A stretch of 64,000 nt of DNA from positions 248,001 through 312,000 of the forward strand of contig JACFNC010000002.1 of the NCBI GenBank assembly GCA_019455065.1, in the 5' to 3' direction. Both the position numbers and the translations under genes were made by a program. Shown piece after piece: positions 26,212 through 35,767 of this stretch. A model generated the notes under the pieces. The model searched no databases and had not been told where the DNA came from. It saw only the letters and a list, made by a program, of their open reading frames with translations. The DNA comes from Rhodospirillales bacterium (lineage in GTDB: Bacteria > Pseudomonadota > Alphaproteobacteria > Rhodospirillales > Magnetospirillaceae). How positions within the stretch are numbered: position 1 is the stretch's first letter; the number at the start of each line of letters is the position of its first letter.

Positions 26212-27869
26212 ACCAGTCTCGTGAACCCGTTGGTGATCGGGTAGCGGCGGTCGCGGCCGAAGGCGCGGCTGGTGATCTTGACGCCGGGCGGGGCCTGCCG
26301 GCGTTTGTACTCGGCGCGGTCGAGCATGCGCCAGACGCGGCGCACCGTCTGCTCGTCGTGGCCGCGGGCCGCCACCGCCTCGATCGACTGCTCGCCCTCG
26401 ATCAGATGCTTCAGGATGTCGTCGAGCACCTCATAGGGCGGCAGCGTGTCCTGGTCGGTCTGGTTGGGCCTCAGTTCGGCGGTCGGCGCCTTGGTGAGGA
26501 TGCGCTCGGGGATCACCGGCCCCTGCGGCCCCAGCGCGCCTTCCGGCCGATTGCCGTTGCGCCAGCGCGAAACCGCGTAAACCGTGGTCTTGTACACATC
26601 CTTGAGCACCGAATAGCCGCCGCACATGTCGCCATAAAGGGTGGAATAGCCGACCGACATCTCGGACTTGTTGCCCGTCGACAACACCATCGGCCCGAAC
26701 TTGTTGCTGAGCGCCATCAGGGTGACACCGCGGGCGCGCGCCTGGACGTTCTCCTCGGTGATGTCCCGCCCGGTGCCGGCGAAAAGCGGCGCGAGCATGG
26801 CGTCGAACGCCCGCATCGCCGGTTCGATGTCGACCTCGTCGAGGCGGACGCCCAGCATCCGCGCCGCCAGAGAAGCATCCTCCAGGCTTTCCGCCGAGGT
26901 GAAAGGCGAGGGCATCATCACGCAGCGCACCTTGTCGGGGCCGAGCGCGTCGGCCGCCACGGCCGCCGTCAGCGCGCTGTCGACGCCCCCCGACAAGCCG
27001 ATGATGACCCCCGGAAATCCGTTCTTGGCGACATAATCGCGCAGGCCCAGCACCATCGCCTGATAGATGTTCTCGCAGCGGTCGGGCGGCAGAACGAGGG
27101 TGCCGGCCTCGCATTCCCAGCCGTCGCCCTGTCGCTTCATCCGCGCCGGCAGCACCGTCTCGCGCCACACCGGCGCCTGCACGCGGAAGCGGCGCGCGGC
27201 GTCGAGCACGAACGAGCCGCCGTCGAACACCAGTTCGTCCTGCCCCCCCATCTGGTTGACGTAGACCAGCGGCAGCCCCGTCTCGGTGATGCGCCCGACC
27301 GCGTGATTGAGCCGCACGTCGGGCTTGTCGAGTTCGAACGGCGAGCCGTTCAGCACAACGAGTATTTCCGCGCCCGATTCCTGGAGGCATTCGGCCACGT
27401 CGGGAAACCACATGTCCTCGCACACCATGACGCCAAGGCGCACGCCACGGAACGCCACCGGCCCCGGGCAGGGGCCCGCCGCGAACACCCGCGCCTCGTC
27501 GAACACCCCGTAGTTCGGCAGATGGTGCTTCAACCGGACCGCCGCGACCTCGCCGCCGTCGAGCAGGAGCGCCGCGTTGTGGCAGCGCCCGTTCACCCGC
27601 CAGGGGGCGCCCACGAGCAGCGCCGGACCGCCGTCGGCGGTGTCGCGCGCGAGGTCCGCCACCCCGCTCTCCACCGCGTCGAGGAACGCCTCCTTGAGCA
27701 CCAGATCCTCGGGCGGATAGCCGGCAACCATCAGCTCGCTGCCGACCAGCAGGTCGGCGCCCAGCGCCGCCGCCTCGGCACGCGCGGCGCGGATGCGGCC
27801 GAGATTGCCGGGGACGTCCCCGACCACCGGATTGATCTGCGCCAGGGCGAGGGTGAGTGCGTCGGGCAT
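26208..27869 (-). CDS. nadE: Glutamine-dependent NAD+ synthetase
   Basis: 553 aa from ATG 27869. An N-terminal nitrilase-type glutaminase (about 1-260) supplies ammonia: [13 protein letters not shown] carries the Lys and [12 protein letters not shown] the catalytic Cys. The C-terminal NAD synthetase domain has the ATP pyrophosphatase loop [18 protein letters not shown], then [18 protein letters not shown]. It makes NAD+ from deamido-NAD, ATP and glutamine, and works with pncB at 29410. First gene of the nadE-gltX-VOC-cysS run. An ATG four codons upstream is possible. Confidence 0.95.
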   Translation of the reverse strand: MPDALTLALAQINPVVGDVPGNLGRIRAARAEAAALGADLLVGSELMVAGYPPEDLVLKEAFLDAVESGVADLARDTADGGPALLVGAPWRVNGRCHNAALLLDGGEVAAVRLKHHLPNYGVFDEARVFAAGPCPGPVAFRGVRLGVMVCEDMWFPDVAECLQESGAEILVVLNGSPFELDKPDVRLNHAVGRITETGLPLVYVNQMGGQDELVFDGGSFVLDAARRFRVQAPVWRETVLPARMKRQGDGWECEAGTLVLPPDRCENIYQAMVLGLRDYVAKNGFPGVIIGLSGGVDSALTAAVAADALGPDKVRCVMMPSPFTSAESLEDASLAARMLGVRLDEVDIEPAMRAFDAMLAPLFAGTGRDITEENVQARARGVTLMALSNKFGPMVLSTGNKSEMSVGYSTLYGDMCGGYSVLKDVYKTTVYAVSRWRNGNRPEGALGPQGPVIPERILTKAPTAELRPNQTDQDTLPPYEVLDDILKHLIEGEQSIEAVAARGHDEQTVRRVWRMLDRAEYKRRQAPPGVKITSRAFGRDRRYPITNGFTRLV

Positions 27870-28025
27870 GGCTCGGGACAACGGATGGAAGCTGCCGGGA
27901 ACCTATGCCCAGCCCACCCCACTGTCAACGCCACTGGCCACAGGGCGGGGAACGGCGCCCCGCTGGCAATCGGGCGACGCTGCGGCTAAACTCGCCGCCG
28001 ACCCAAGGGGAAACGGAACGGGGCG

Positions 28026-28823
28026 ATGACGAAGGCGGAGGGAAAGATCCAGGCGGCCGGACCAGGGTATTGCGCGGCCATTTCGGGCACCATGATCCGG
28101 CATTTCTGCGCCCGCCTCGAGGCAGAGGCGAAGAAGGCGGGCGGCAGCCTGACCGCCAAGGACATCCAAGCCATCGCCGACCGATTTTTGCGGGACGGGG
28201 AGCGCTTCCAGGCCGTTTATCAGAAAAGCTATGACGATTGCAGCCGCGCCCGCGAGGCCATGGCCTGGGACCAGGCCCGGCGCTTTCCGTTCGACCGCAT
28301 CCTCATCAAACGGTTCTCGCATCTGTTTCCCGCCCGAAGCGGCGACGAGGGGGCCAGCGAGGGTGGCGTCCTGTCGCGGCGCGTCATCCCGGGCTTCAAC
28401 ATCGTCCTCAACAAGATGATCGGCCCCTATCTCTACGACCAGTGCCAGAGCAAGGCGCAGGCGATCATCGACCGCCACCGCGACGGCCCGCAGGTGGATT
28501 GGGAAGGCGTCTACGACGATCCGGAGGCCCGGTCACTGGCCAACGACGTCCTGATCGTCGTCGCGCACTACTTCTCGAATTTCGACAAACGCCGGGACTG
28601 GTTCATCGACATCGTCAACGCCAACCTGGCTCCGGCCCAGCCGGGCGCCCCGGACGAGCAGTGGCAACTCACCGAGCCCGTGTTCCACGCATTGCTGAAA
28701 ACGCTTTTCGCGGAATTGAAGGAGGGCATGGCGAGCAACCCACGCCAGCTGCGCGAACGGTACGGCGACGGCACCTTCGAGACCCTGAGGGACATCTTTG
28801 CCCGCCTCGACGGGACGAGCTAG
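28026..28823 (+). CDS. Conserved-looking hypothetical protein, 265 aa
   Basis: I do not recognise a family. The protein is soluble and mostly helical, with no signal peptide or membrane segment. Visible points are an N-terminal helical part with two Cys (GYCAAISGTMIRHFCARL), KRFSHLFPAR, a mid-region with GPYLYDQCQSKAQAIIDRH, and a C-terminal helical part (FHALLKTLFAELKEGM). Codon use matches neighbours, so it looks resident. It stands alone between divergent nadE and the convergent DsrC-like gene. Confidence 0.7.
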   Translation: MTKAEGKIQAAGPGYCAAISGTMIRHFCARLEAEAKKAGGSLTAKDIQAIADRFLRDGERFQAVYQKSYDDCSRAREAMAWDQARRFPFDRILIKRFSHLFPARSGDEGASEGGVLSRRVIPGFNIVLNKMIGPYLYDQCQSKAQAIIDRHRDGPQVDWEGVYDDPEARSLANDVLIVVAHYFSNFDKRRDWFIDIVNANLAPAQPGAPDEQWQLTEPVFHALLKTLFAELKEGMASNPRQLRERYGDGTFETLRDIFARLDGTS

Positions 28824-28892
28824 AACGTTTGCCGCCACCCGGACCAGGGAATTGCCGGCTCCTAGCCTAGAGCGTAGCGAGCGACGAGGCCG

Positions 28893-29258
28893 TCAGTGCT
28901 CGCCCTTGGTGCGGCGGATGCCGGCCAGGCGGTTGCCTTGTTTCTGCGGGCCGCCTTTGGGGAAGATTTCGTGCAGATAGTGGTTGCTCCCCTTCTCCGG
29001 CCCCCACTTCTCCGTGAAGTGCTTGATCATCACCCGGACCTGCGGCTGCACGCGGTGCTCCTCGTGGAAGGCGCGGATGAAACGGATGACCTGCCAGTGC
29101 TCGTCGGTCAGGTCCAAACCTTCCTTCGCCGCCAGTGCCCTGGCGAAGTCCTCTGACCAGTCGTCAAGATCGAGCAGATAGCCTTCGGAATCCGTCAGGA
29201 TCCTGCGGCCGTTGACTTCGATCTCCCGCGTGAACAGTTGGGGAATGATCGCAACCAT
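28893..29258 (-). CDS. DsrC/TusE-family protein lacking both C-terminal cysteines
   Basis: 121 aa from ATG 29258 (GGAGAG just upstream). The DsrC fold signature is complete: VNGRRILTDSEGYLLDLDDW, EHWQVIRFIRAFHEEHRVQP, MIKHFTEKWGPEKGSNHYLHEIFP (start of that helix MIKHFTEKWG). In DsrC and TusE the tail is about KQACKIAGLPKPTGC; here it is KQGNRLAGIRRTKGEH, so both redox Cys are gone. It therefore cannot carry sulfur by the known mechanism and fits the Cys-less DsrC homologues proposed to be regulatory. A sigma70-like promoter lies at 29336-29363. Confidence 0.88.
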   Translation of the reverse strand: MVAIIPQLFTREIEVNGRRILTDSEGYLLDLDDWSEDFARALAAKEGLDLTDEHWQVIRFIRAFHEEHRVQPQVRVMIKHFTEKWGPEKGSNHYLHEIFPKGGPQKQGNRLAGIRRTKGEH

Positions 29259-29335
29259 GTCTCTCTCCAAATCGAGCCCTCGCAGGGCCTTCTCGATCGT
29301 CCGGCACCCCTGGGCCGGGCTTTGTTGAACAAAAC

Positions 29336-29363
29336 CGTATATTATGGTTGGCTCAAGTTTCAA
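29336..29363 (-). promoter_or_regulatory. Putative sigma70 promoter of the DsrC-like gene
   Basis: On the minus strand TTGAAA (29363-29358), a 16-bp spacer and TATACG (29341-29336). It would start transcription about 70 nt before the ATG at 29258. The gap 29259-29409 is otherwise without a gene. Confidence 0.5.
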
Positions 29364-29409
29364 CCATGCGGCAAGTGTGGTCTTGCGGCGCCGGGTTGCG
29401 GTCGCTCGG

Positions 29410-30570
29410 TCAGGGACGAGGGCGCAGCAGGAATTCGCGGCCGACCTTGACCCGTGGTTCGCCGTCATAGGCGATGATGTCGGCGGTGGCGTAGGTTTCC
29501 CACCAGTTCTCGGGCAGGAACGAACCGGTGCCGACGACGTCGATGGGCGCCTTTGAGTAGGCCATGGTCTTGCACTTGGCAGGCGAGAAGCCGGACGAGG
29601 CGACGATCTTCACCTTGTCGAACCCGTGGGTATCGAGCTGTTCGCGGACGTGCCAGATGGCAGCGGCCGAGACGCCCGTGCCGACGAGGAACCTCAACTC
29701 CGCCTCGGTGCGGTAGCCGCGAATGGCCTTCGGCGCGTTGCGCTCGAGAACGGCATACGAGGTCTGCGGATCCAATCCCTCGACGAAGCGCCCGCCGTGC
29801 GTGTCGACCCGCACCCCAATCCTGCCTGCCGCCGCGAGGTCGGGGAAGCGCCGGCAGACGGCCAGGGAGTCGGTGACCTCCTGGCCGAAATAGTCGACAA
29901 GCACGGTGATGGGGTCGTCGGGGAAGGTTTCGTGGAACATTTCGGCGGCCCGCACCGTCGAGCCGGCATAGCCGATCAGGGCGTGCGGCATGGTCCCCAG
30001 GCCCCCGGGCTGGCCGAAGAAGTGGGCGGTGGCGTCGGTGGCGTTGCCGATGAACCCCTTGGCCCCGGCGGCGCTTCGGGCGGCGTTCGATCCCACCGAC
30101 GCGGCATAGGCCATCAGTTCGGCCATCTCTGTGCCGGCGCAGTGACGGGCATCCATCGCCAGAAAGGCGACATGCGGCAGATCCACGCACATGGCGTAGG
30201 CGTTGTAGGCGGCGACGCAGGCCGCGCCGATCTTCTGCAAGAGAAGGGTTTCGAGGTCGACGAGATGGAAGAGCGACCCGGTGACGTAGATCATCGGCTC
30301 GCCGGCGCCGACCCATTCGCCTTCCTGGAACCGGAGGTCGATGTCCAGGGTGACGCCCCGCGCCTCGGCGACCGCATTGAGCCATTCCACCGCTAGGCGC
30401 GGGGTGAAGACGACGGGGCGCCGCATGAACACCGCATAGGTCACCGTCTCGTCGCCGAAGCGGCCGACGATTTGCCGGGTGCGCAGGAAGTAGTGGTCAG
30501 TGAGGCGCGCTATGTCCTCGGGCCGCGGGGTGACGGGGGGCTGGCCCCCTCCTCCGCCGCCGGCGGTCAC
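29410..30570 (-). CDS. pncB: Nicotinate phosphoribosyltransferase
   Basis: 386 aa from GTG 30570. It converts nicotinate and PRPP to nicotinate mononucleotide in NAD salvage. Family segments: [13 protein letters not shown] at the N-terminus, [35 protein letters not shown] and [16 protein letters not shown]. No ATG lies before the conserved start, and the GTG overlaps the stop of the DAHP synthase gene (GTGA), which supports it. Shorter than typical E. coli-type PncB; the compact form fits alphaproteobacterial versions. It complements nadE at 26208. Confidence 0.85.
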   Translation of the reverse strand: MTAGGGGGGQPPVTPRPEDIARLTDHYFLRTRQIVGRFGDETVTYAVFMRRPVVFTPRLAVEWLNAVAEARGVTLDIDLRFQEGEWVGAGEPMIYVTGSLFHLVDLETLLLQKIGAACVAAYNAYAMCVDLPHVAFLAMDARHCAGTEMAELMAYAASVGSNAARSAAGAKGFIGNATDATAHFFGQPGGLGTMPHALIGYAGSTVRAAEMFHETFPDDPITVLVDYFGQEVTDSLAVCRRFPDLAAAGRIGVRVDTHGGRFVEGLDPQTSYAVLERNAPKAIRGYRTEAELRFLVGTGVSAAAIWHVREQLDTHGFDKVKIVASSGFSPAKCKTMAYSKAPIDVVGTGSFLPENWWETYATADIIAYDGEPRVKVGREFLLRPRP

Positions 30571-31946
30571 GACGCCAGCGACGCCAGCCGGCGGACGCGC
30601 AGGCGCTCGTCCTTCAGCGCCTCGGCGATGAGGAAGGCGATCTCCAGCGCCTGATTGGCGTTGAGCCGGGGGTCGCAATGGGTGTGGTAGCGGTCGCCCA
30701 GCCGTGCCGGGGTGATCGCCTGGGCGCCGCCGATGCACTCGGTCACGTCCTGGCCGGTCATCTCGAAATGCAGCCCGCCGGCGTGCGTACCCTCGGCCCG
30801 GTGGACGGCGAAATAGCCCCGCACTTCGGCCAGGATGCGGTCGAACGAACGGGTCTTGTAGTCGCCCGCCTTCACCGTGTTGCCGTGCATCGGGTCGCAG
30901 GCCCAGACGACGACGCGGCCCTCGCGCTGCACGGCCCGGATCAGCGGCGGCAGTTTTGCCGCCACCTGGTCCGCCCCCATGCGGCTGATGACGGTCAGGC
31001 GCCCCGGCTCGTTGTGCGGGTTCAGAAGGTCGATCAGGCGCAAGAGGTCGTCCGGCGTCATCGATGGCCCGGCCTTGAAGCCGACCGGGTTGCCCACGCC
31101 GCGCAGGAACTCGACATGCGCGCCGTCGAGCGCGCGGGTGCGGTCGCCCACCCACAGGGCGTGGGCCGAACAGTCGTACCAGTCGCCGGTCGTCGAATCG
31201 ATGCGCGTCAGCGCCTGCTCGTAGTTGAGAAGCAAAGCCTCGTGCGAGGTGAAGAAATCCGTCTCGCGGATCTGCGGCGTGGTTTCCGAAGTCAGGCCGC
31301 AGGCCTCCATGAAGGCCAGCGTCTCGTCGAGCCGGTTGGCCAAGTCCTGGTAGCGCTCGCTCTGCTGACTGCCGGCGACGAAGCCCAGCGTCCACTGATG
31401 CACCTTGTGCAGGTCGGCGTACCCGCCCTGGGCGAAGGCCCGCAGTAGGTTGAGGGTGGCCGCCGACTGGTTGTAGGCGCGCACCATGCGCTCGGGGTCC
31501 GGGATGCGGGCCTCGGGCGTGAACTCCATTCCGTTGACCATGTCACCGCGGTAGGCCGGCAGGGTGATGCCGTCGATGGTCTCGGTCGGGGCCGACCGCG
31601 GCTTGGCGAACTGGCCGGCCAGACGACCCACCTTCACCACCGGGCAGGCGGCCCCGAAGGTCAGGACCACGGCCATCTGCAACAGCACGCGGAACATGTC
31701 GCGGATGTTGTTGGGGTGGAACTCGGCGAAGCTCTCGGCGCAATCGCCGCCTTGCAGCAGGAACGCCTTGCCCTCGGCCACGCGGGCCAGCGCCAGCTTC
31801 AGGCGCCGGGCCTCGCCGGCGAACACCAAGGGTGGGTAGTTGCGAAGCTGATCCTCGATCGCCGCCAACTTGGCGGGGTCAGGATACTCGGGGACCTGCT
31901 GGATCGGCTTCCTGCGCCAACTGTCCGGCGACCACTTTTCGACCAT
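30567..31946 (-). CDS. Class II 3-deoxy-7-phosphoheptulonate (DAHP) synthase
   Basis: 459 aa, the plant-like class II type. It condenses PEP and erythrose 4-phosphate, the first step to aromatic amino acids. Signatures: [20 protein letters not shown] (metal Cys), [47 protein letters not shown] and [13 protein letters not shown] 31946 (MVEKWSP) is the normal N-terminus; the frame is open further back. Overlaps pncB by 4 bp. A TATACG box sits about 35 bp upstream, but I see no convincing -35 or leader peptide. Confidence 0.93.
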   Translation of the reverse strand: MVEKWSPDSWRRKPIQQVPEYPDPAKLAAIEDQLRNYPPLVFAGEARRLKLALARVAEGKAFLLQGGDCAESFAEFHPNNIRDMFRVLLQMAVVLTFGAACPVVKVGRLAGQFAKPRSAPTETIDGITLPAYRGDMVNGMEFTPEARIPDPERMVRAYNQSAATLNLLRAFAQGGYADLHKVHQWTLGFVAGSQQSERYQDLANRLDETLAFMEACGLTSETTPQIRETDFFTSHEALLLNYEQALTRIDSTTGDWYDCSAHALWVGDRTRALDGAHVEFLRGVGNPVGFKAGPSMTPDDLLRLIDLLNPHNEPGRLTVISRMGADQVAAKLPPLIRAVQREGRVVVWACDPMHGNTVKAGDYKTRSFDRILAEVRGYFAVHRAEGTHAGGLHFEMTGQDVTECIGGAQAITPARLGDRYHTHCDPRLNANQALEIAFLIAEALKDERLRVRRLASLAS

Positions 31947-32114
31947 CACGACCACAAAAAAGCGAGGAAAAATCCCGTATACTGCACTGCAAAGAATAAT
32001 GCCAGGGATTCGGACCGGCAATCCGGCAGACGGGGCAGCCGGGTGTCCGACCATCGTCGTCAGGCCCGAGGAAGCCGGCATCCCTGTTGCAGTGACGCAC
32101 TCTTTGGCGGGCCG

Positions 32115-33488
32115 TCACTCCTGTTCCGGCGAGGGCTCCGGCACCGGATCGCGCATGGTCACGAACTCCTCGGCGGCAGTGGGATGAATCCCCACCGTGG
32201 CATCGAACTGCCGCTTGGTCGCCCCGCATTTGAGAGCGATGGCCACGCCCTGGATGATCTCGGGCGCGTCCGGGCCGACCATATGGGCGCCGACGACCCG
32301 GTCGGTGTCGCGGTCGACGACGAGCTTCATCATCGTGCGCTCCTCGCGCCCCGACAGGGTGTTCTTCATCGGCTTGAAACGGCTGACGAAGACGCTGACC
32401 CTGCCGTAGCGGCGCCGCGCCGCGGTCTCGGTCAGGCCCACGGTGGCCAGCGGCGGCTGGCTGAACACCGCCGAGGGGACGTTGTCGTAGTCCATGCGCG
32501 TCGGGTTGTTGTTGTAAAGGGTCTCGACCAGGGCGCGGGCCTCGGCGATGGCCACGGGAGTCAGGTTCATGCGGTCGGTGCAATCGCCGACGGCGTGGAT
32601 GTGCGGCAGGCTGGTCCGCGACCACTCGTCGACCACTACGGCGCCCGTGTCGTTCAGGGCGACACCGGCCTCCTCGAGGCCCAGGTCCCGCGTTTTGGGC
32701 GCGCGGCCGGTGGCGTACATGACGAGGTCGGCCTCGATGACGTCGCTGCCCGCCAGGCGCAGACTGTAGCCGGCCTCGGTCTTTTCGATGCTCCGCACCA
32801 CGCTCTCGCAGCGTATCTCGACACCCTTGCGCTGCATCTCGGTGGCGAGCGCGATGCGGGCGTCCTGGTCGAAGCCGCGGAGGATGGTGTCGGCGCGCAC
32901 CACCTGCGTGACCCGCGTCCCCAGCGCGCTGAAGATGCCCGCGAACTCGACGGCGATGTAGCCGCCGCCGACGATGACGATGCGCTCCGGCAGGCTCATC
33001 AGATCGAGCGCCTCGTTCGAGGTGATGGCGTGCTCGATGCCGGGAATGGCCGGCAGGTTGGGCCAGGCGCCGACAGCGATCAGGATGCGCTCGGCGGTAT
33101 GGCGGCGGCCGCCGATCTCGACGGTATGCGGATCGGCCAGCCGGGCCCGCCCTTCGAGCAGCGTCACCCCGGCCTCGCGCAGGATACGCATGTAGATGCC
33201 GTTCAGACGATCGATCTCGGCGTTCTTGCGGCTGACCAGCCGGGCCCAGTCGAAGGCGGTTTCCCCCACCGTCCAGCCGTAGCCGGCGGCGTCGGCGAAG
33301 TCCTCGGCGAAATGGGCCCCGTAAACCAGGAGCTTCTTGGGCACGCAGCCACGGATGACGCAGGTGCCGCCGACCCGGCTCTCCTCGCAGATGGCGACCC
33401 GGGCGCCGTAGGCGGCGGCCATGCGGCTGGCGCGCACCCCGCCCGAACCGGCGCCGATGGTGATGAGGTCGTAATCGTAGCTGGGCAT
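32115..33488 (-). CDS. gor: Glutathione-disulfide reductase
   Basis: 457 aa flavoprotein disulfide reductase. FAD site GAGSGGVRASRMAA, redox pair C-V-I-R-G-C in GGTCVIRGCVPKKLLVYG, NAD(P)-binding GGGYIAVEFAGIF followed by VRADTILRGFD (Arg residues favouring NADPH), and the dimer-interface catalytic GIHPTAAEEFVTMR. The plant/alphaproteobacterial CVIRGC form points to glutathione reductase instead of lipoamide dehydrogenase. It regenerates GSH from GSSG. Separate from the DAHP synthase gene by 168 bp. Confidence 0.92.
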   Translation of the reverse strand: MPSYDYDLITIGAGSGGVRASRMAAAYGARVAICEESRVGGTCVIRGCVPKKLLVYGAHFAEDFADAAGYGWTVGETAFDWARLVSRKNAEIDRLNGIYMRILREAGVTLLEGRARLADPHTVEIGGRRHTAERILIAVGAWPNLPAIPGIEHAITSNEALDLMSLPERIVIVGGGYIAVEFAGIFSALGTRVTQVVRADTILRGFDQDARIALATEMQRKGVEIRCESVVRSIEKTEAGYSLRLAGSDVIEADLVMYATGRAPKTRDLGLEEAGVALNDTGAVVVDEWSRTSLPHIHAVGDCTDRMNLTPVAIAEARALVETLYNNNPTRMDYDNVPSAVFSQPPLATVGLTETAARRRYGRVSVFVSRFKPMKNTLSGREERTMMKLVVDRDTDRVVGAHMVGPDAPEIIQGVAIALKCGATKRQFDATVGIHPTAAEEFVTMRDPVPEPSPEQE

Positions 33489-33659
33489 GTCGGCTCCCTC
33501 GGTCGTCAGCGGTCATCTATGGCAGAAGCCGGCGCCGCCTGTCGAGCCCCGCCGCCGGGGCGAAAGGCACCCGCAACGCGGCGGCGGGGATACTCCAAAC
33601 GTTGGTCCGGGCCACCCCCCATGTTATGGTCGAGCATTCCCAACCGGCGCGACGGCGGC

Positions 33660-34055
33660 ATGCATTTGACCGAAGAACACCTTGAAGCCCTGCGCGAGGA
33701 TTGCCGGGACATGACGTCGATGTTCGCGGCCCTGCGCAAGGCCGTGACCTCCGGCGAAACCGAGGCGGCGCGGCTGCTGGTCCGGCTGGTCGGCAAGCTG
33801 GCCGAGGATCATTTCCGCCGCGAAGGAGCGATGCTGCGCCGCCACGGCTTTCCCCGCCTGCGCGACCACGCCATCAGCTACGAGGCGACGCTGATCGAAC
33901 TCGAAATTCTTCAGGACAACCTGACCGCCGGCAATTGCGATCGGGCGCGTTGCGTCAAGGCCATCGACATTCTCGACGGCCTTCTGCTCGACGCCTGGGA
34001 CGGCGACTGGAACACCCTCGCCTTTCTGGCCGAGCGGCTGACCCTGACCGAATAA
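33660..34055 (+). CDS. Hemerythrin-like four-helix protein with incomplete diiron ligands
   Basis: 131 aa. The second helix motif H51-x3-E55 (EDHFRREGAMLRRHGFP) and H70 are as in bacteriohemerythrins. The expected second His of helix C is Y74, and the helix-D H-x4-D is missing (LLDAWDGDWNTL). It may bind iron weakly or not at all, and may be a signalling relative. ATG 33660 was chosen; ATG 33621 in the same frame would add 13 residues and neither has a clear ribosome-binding site. The 171-bp gap upstream shows no other gene. Confidence 0.7.
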   Translation: MHLTEEHLEALREDCRDMTSMFAALRKAVTSGETEAARLLVRLVGKLAEDHFRREGAMLRRHGFPRLRDHAISYEATLIELEILQDNLTAGNCDRARCVKAIDILDGLLLDAWDGDWNTLAFLAERLTLTE

Positions 34056-34137
34056 GACGTGCCCTTGGTGAGAGGGTCGGCGCGGGTTCTTGGCGCCGCT
34101 CGCCAGCAGGCCCATGTCTCAACCGGGAGGACGAGCC

Positions 34138-35001
34138 ATGGACCAGCGCGTCATCGATCTCTACGACGAATACACCCACGTCCACCTTGACAGGCGGCTG
34201 TTCCTCGACCGCCTTGCCCGGCTGACCGGCGGCGCGGCGGCGGCGATGGCGCTGCTGCCGCTGCTCGAAGCCCGCAACGCCGTCGCCCAGGTGGCCGAGG
34301 GCGACCCAGGGCTGCATACCGAGACCACCGGCTTCGCTGCCCCGACCGGCCAGATCACGGGCTATCTCGCCCGCCCCCGGCCTTCGGGACCGCCGCTGCC
34401 GGGTGTGGTGGTGATTCACGAGAACCGCGGCCTTACCCCATACATCCGCGACGTGGCGCGGCGCCTGGCCACGTCCGGCTACGTGGCCTTCGCGCCGGAC
34501 TTGTTGTCGCCCATGGGCGGCACGCCGGCCGATCCCGACATCGCCCGTGACATGATCGGCAAGCTCGACCGTTCGGAGACGGTCGCCAACGCCAGGGCCG
34601 CCGTTGAATGGCTGCGCGGCCGCGATGACACCACGCGGCGGGCGGGCATGGTCGGATTCTGCTGGGGCGGCGGGCTGATCGGGCAGGTCGCGGCGGCGGC
34701 GCCGGACCTCGACGCCGCCGTGGTCTTCTATGGCGCCCCTCCCGAGCCCGCCAAGGCGGCCGCCATCAAGGCGCCGCTGCTGCTCCACTACGCCGGGCTC
34801 GACGAGCGCATCAACGCGCAGGTGCCGGCGTTCCGCGAAGCCCTCGACAAGACCGGGGTGACCTACGAATTGCACATGTACGAGGGCGCCAACCACGCCT
34901 TCCACAACGACGGCTCGCCGGCCCGCTACCACCCCGAGGCGGCGCGCCTCGCCTGGCAACGCACGCTCGCCTTCTTCGAGCGGACGCTGAGACAGGGGTA
35001 A
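34138..35001 (+). CDS. Dienelactone hydrolase family protein, probably Tat-exported
   Basis: 287 aa. The N-terminus has a twin-arginine-like motif RRLFLDRLARL followed by a hydrophobic stretch (GGAAAAMALLPLL) ending ARNAVA, so it may be periplasmic. The alpha/beta-hydrolase body carries IHENRGL (Glu), the nucleophile Cys in GFCWGGGL, Asp in YAGLDERI and His in GANHAFHND, the dienelactone hydrolase set. Physiological substrate unknown. GGGAGG sits 7 bp before the ATG at 34138. It follows the hemerythrin-like gene by 82 bp. Confidence 0.87.
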   Translation: MDQRVIDLYDEYTHVHLDRRLFLDRLARLTGGAAAAMALLPLLEARNAVAQVAEGDPGLHTETTGFAAPTGQITGYLARPRPSGPPLPGVVVIHENRGLTPYIRDVARRLATSGYVAFAPDLLSPMGGTPADPDIARDMIGKLDRSETVANARAAVEWLRGRDDTTRRAGMVGFCWGGGLIGQVAAAAPDLDAAVVFYGAPPEPAKAAAIKAPLLLHYAGLDERINAQVPAFREALDKTGVTYELHMYEGANHAFHNDGSPARYHPEAARLAWQRTLAFFERTLRQG

Positions 35002-35053
35002 GCCGCTGACAGACGGGAGAACGATCGCTGGAGGCTTGCGAGACCGCGGGAGT

Positions 35054-35078
35054 CAGACTAGACTAGTCCGTCTAGTCA
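35054..35078. promoter_or_regulatory. Putative operator of the Phd-PIN operon
   Basis: The segment GACTAGACTAGTCCGTCTAG contains repeated CTAG half-sites (GACTAGACTAG and its near-inverted GTCTAG) 10 to 30 bp before the antitoxin ATG. Phd-type antitoxins bind palindromic sites in this position. Inferred from location and symmetry. Confidence 0.45.
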
Positions 35079-35088
35079 GGAGCCTTCG

Positions 35089-35349
35089 ATGTCCCGCAAA
35101 TGGCAACTACAAGACGCCAAGGCCAAGTTGAGCGAGGTCGTCACGCGCGCCCAAACCGAGGGGCCGCAGATCGTCACCTATCGCGGCGTCGACAGGGCCG
35201 TCGTGTTGTCGATCGAGGAATATCGCCGCCTCGAAGCCAACCGGCCCTCGCTGCTCGATTACCTCATGGCCGGGCCGAAGCTCGATGACGATGCCATCGC
35301 CAGTATCAACGACCGGTCCCGCGACACCGGCCGGACCGTCGATCTGTGA
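35089..35349 (+). CDS. Phd/YefM-type antitoxin
   Basis: 86 aa. The N-terminal DNA-binding part is WQLQDAKAKLSEVVTRAQTEGPQ and the following strand VTYRGVDRAVVLSIEEYRRLE is the family hallmark. The C-terminal part binds the toxin. Its stop codon overlaps the PIN toxin start (GTGA). AGGAG precedes the ATG. The short AT-rich direct repeat ACTAGACTAGTCCGTCTAGT around 35056-35076 just upstream is a likely autoregulatory operator. Confidence 0.9.
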   Translation: MSRKWQLQDAKAKLSEVVTRAQTEGPQIVTYRGVDRAVVLSIEEYRRLEANRPSLLDYLMAGPKLDDDAIASINDRSRDTGRTVDL

Positions 35350-35756
35350 GCTACCTTCTCGACACCAACGTCGTCTCGGAACTGCGGCGCAGGGTCCCCG
35401 AACCCAAGGTGCTGGCCTGGTTCGGCCGCGCCGACCCCGAGCGCCTGTATCTCAGTGTTCTGACGTTGGGCGAGATCGCCAAGGGCGCCGCCAGCCTGTC
35501 CCGGCGCGATCCAGCGGCCGGGGGATCGTTACGCGGCTGGCTGGATGGCCTGCGTGCGCACTACGCCGACCGCCTGATCGGCATCGATGCCTTGGTCGCC
35601 GAGGAATGGGGCCGCCTCTCTGCCGCCCGTACGCTGCCCGTGATCGACGGCCTGCTGGCCGCCACCGCGCTGGTCCACGGTCTGGCCCTGGTGACCCGCA
35701 ACGGCAGCGACGTCGTCGACACCGGCGTTGCCGTGATCAATCCGTGGCAAGCCTGA
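35346..35756 (+). CDS. PIN-domain toxin (VapC family)
   Basis: 136 aa starting at GTG 35346. The PIN acidic residues are visible: D in YLLDTNVVSE, E in SVLTLGEIAKG, D in LPVIDGLLAATA and the last in LVTRNGSDV. It is a metal-dependent RNase inhibited by the antitoxin it overlaps. The pairing of Phd with VapC is common in proteobacteria. It is followed by the convergent gabD-like gene after 11 bp. Confidence 0.9.
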   Translation: MSYLLDTNVVSELRRRVPEPKVLAWFGRADPERLYLSVLTLGEIAKGAASLSRRDPAAGGSLRGWLDGLRAHYADRLIGIDALVAEEWGRLSAARTLPVIDGLLAATALVHGLALVTRNGSDVVDTGVAVINPWQA

Positions 35757-35767
35757 AGGCGGCGCCC

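Noticed and set aside
29410-31395. A single 661-aa minus-strand open frame
   Set aside because: Its first 270 codons read DAHP synthase in the wrong frame and only the rest is pncB. The GTG at 30570 is the true start.
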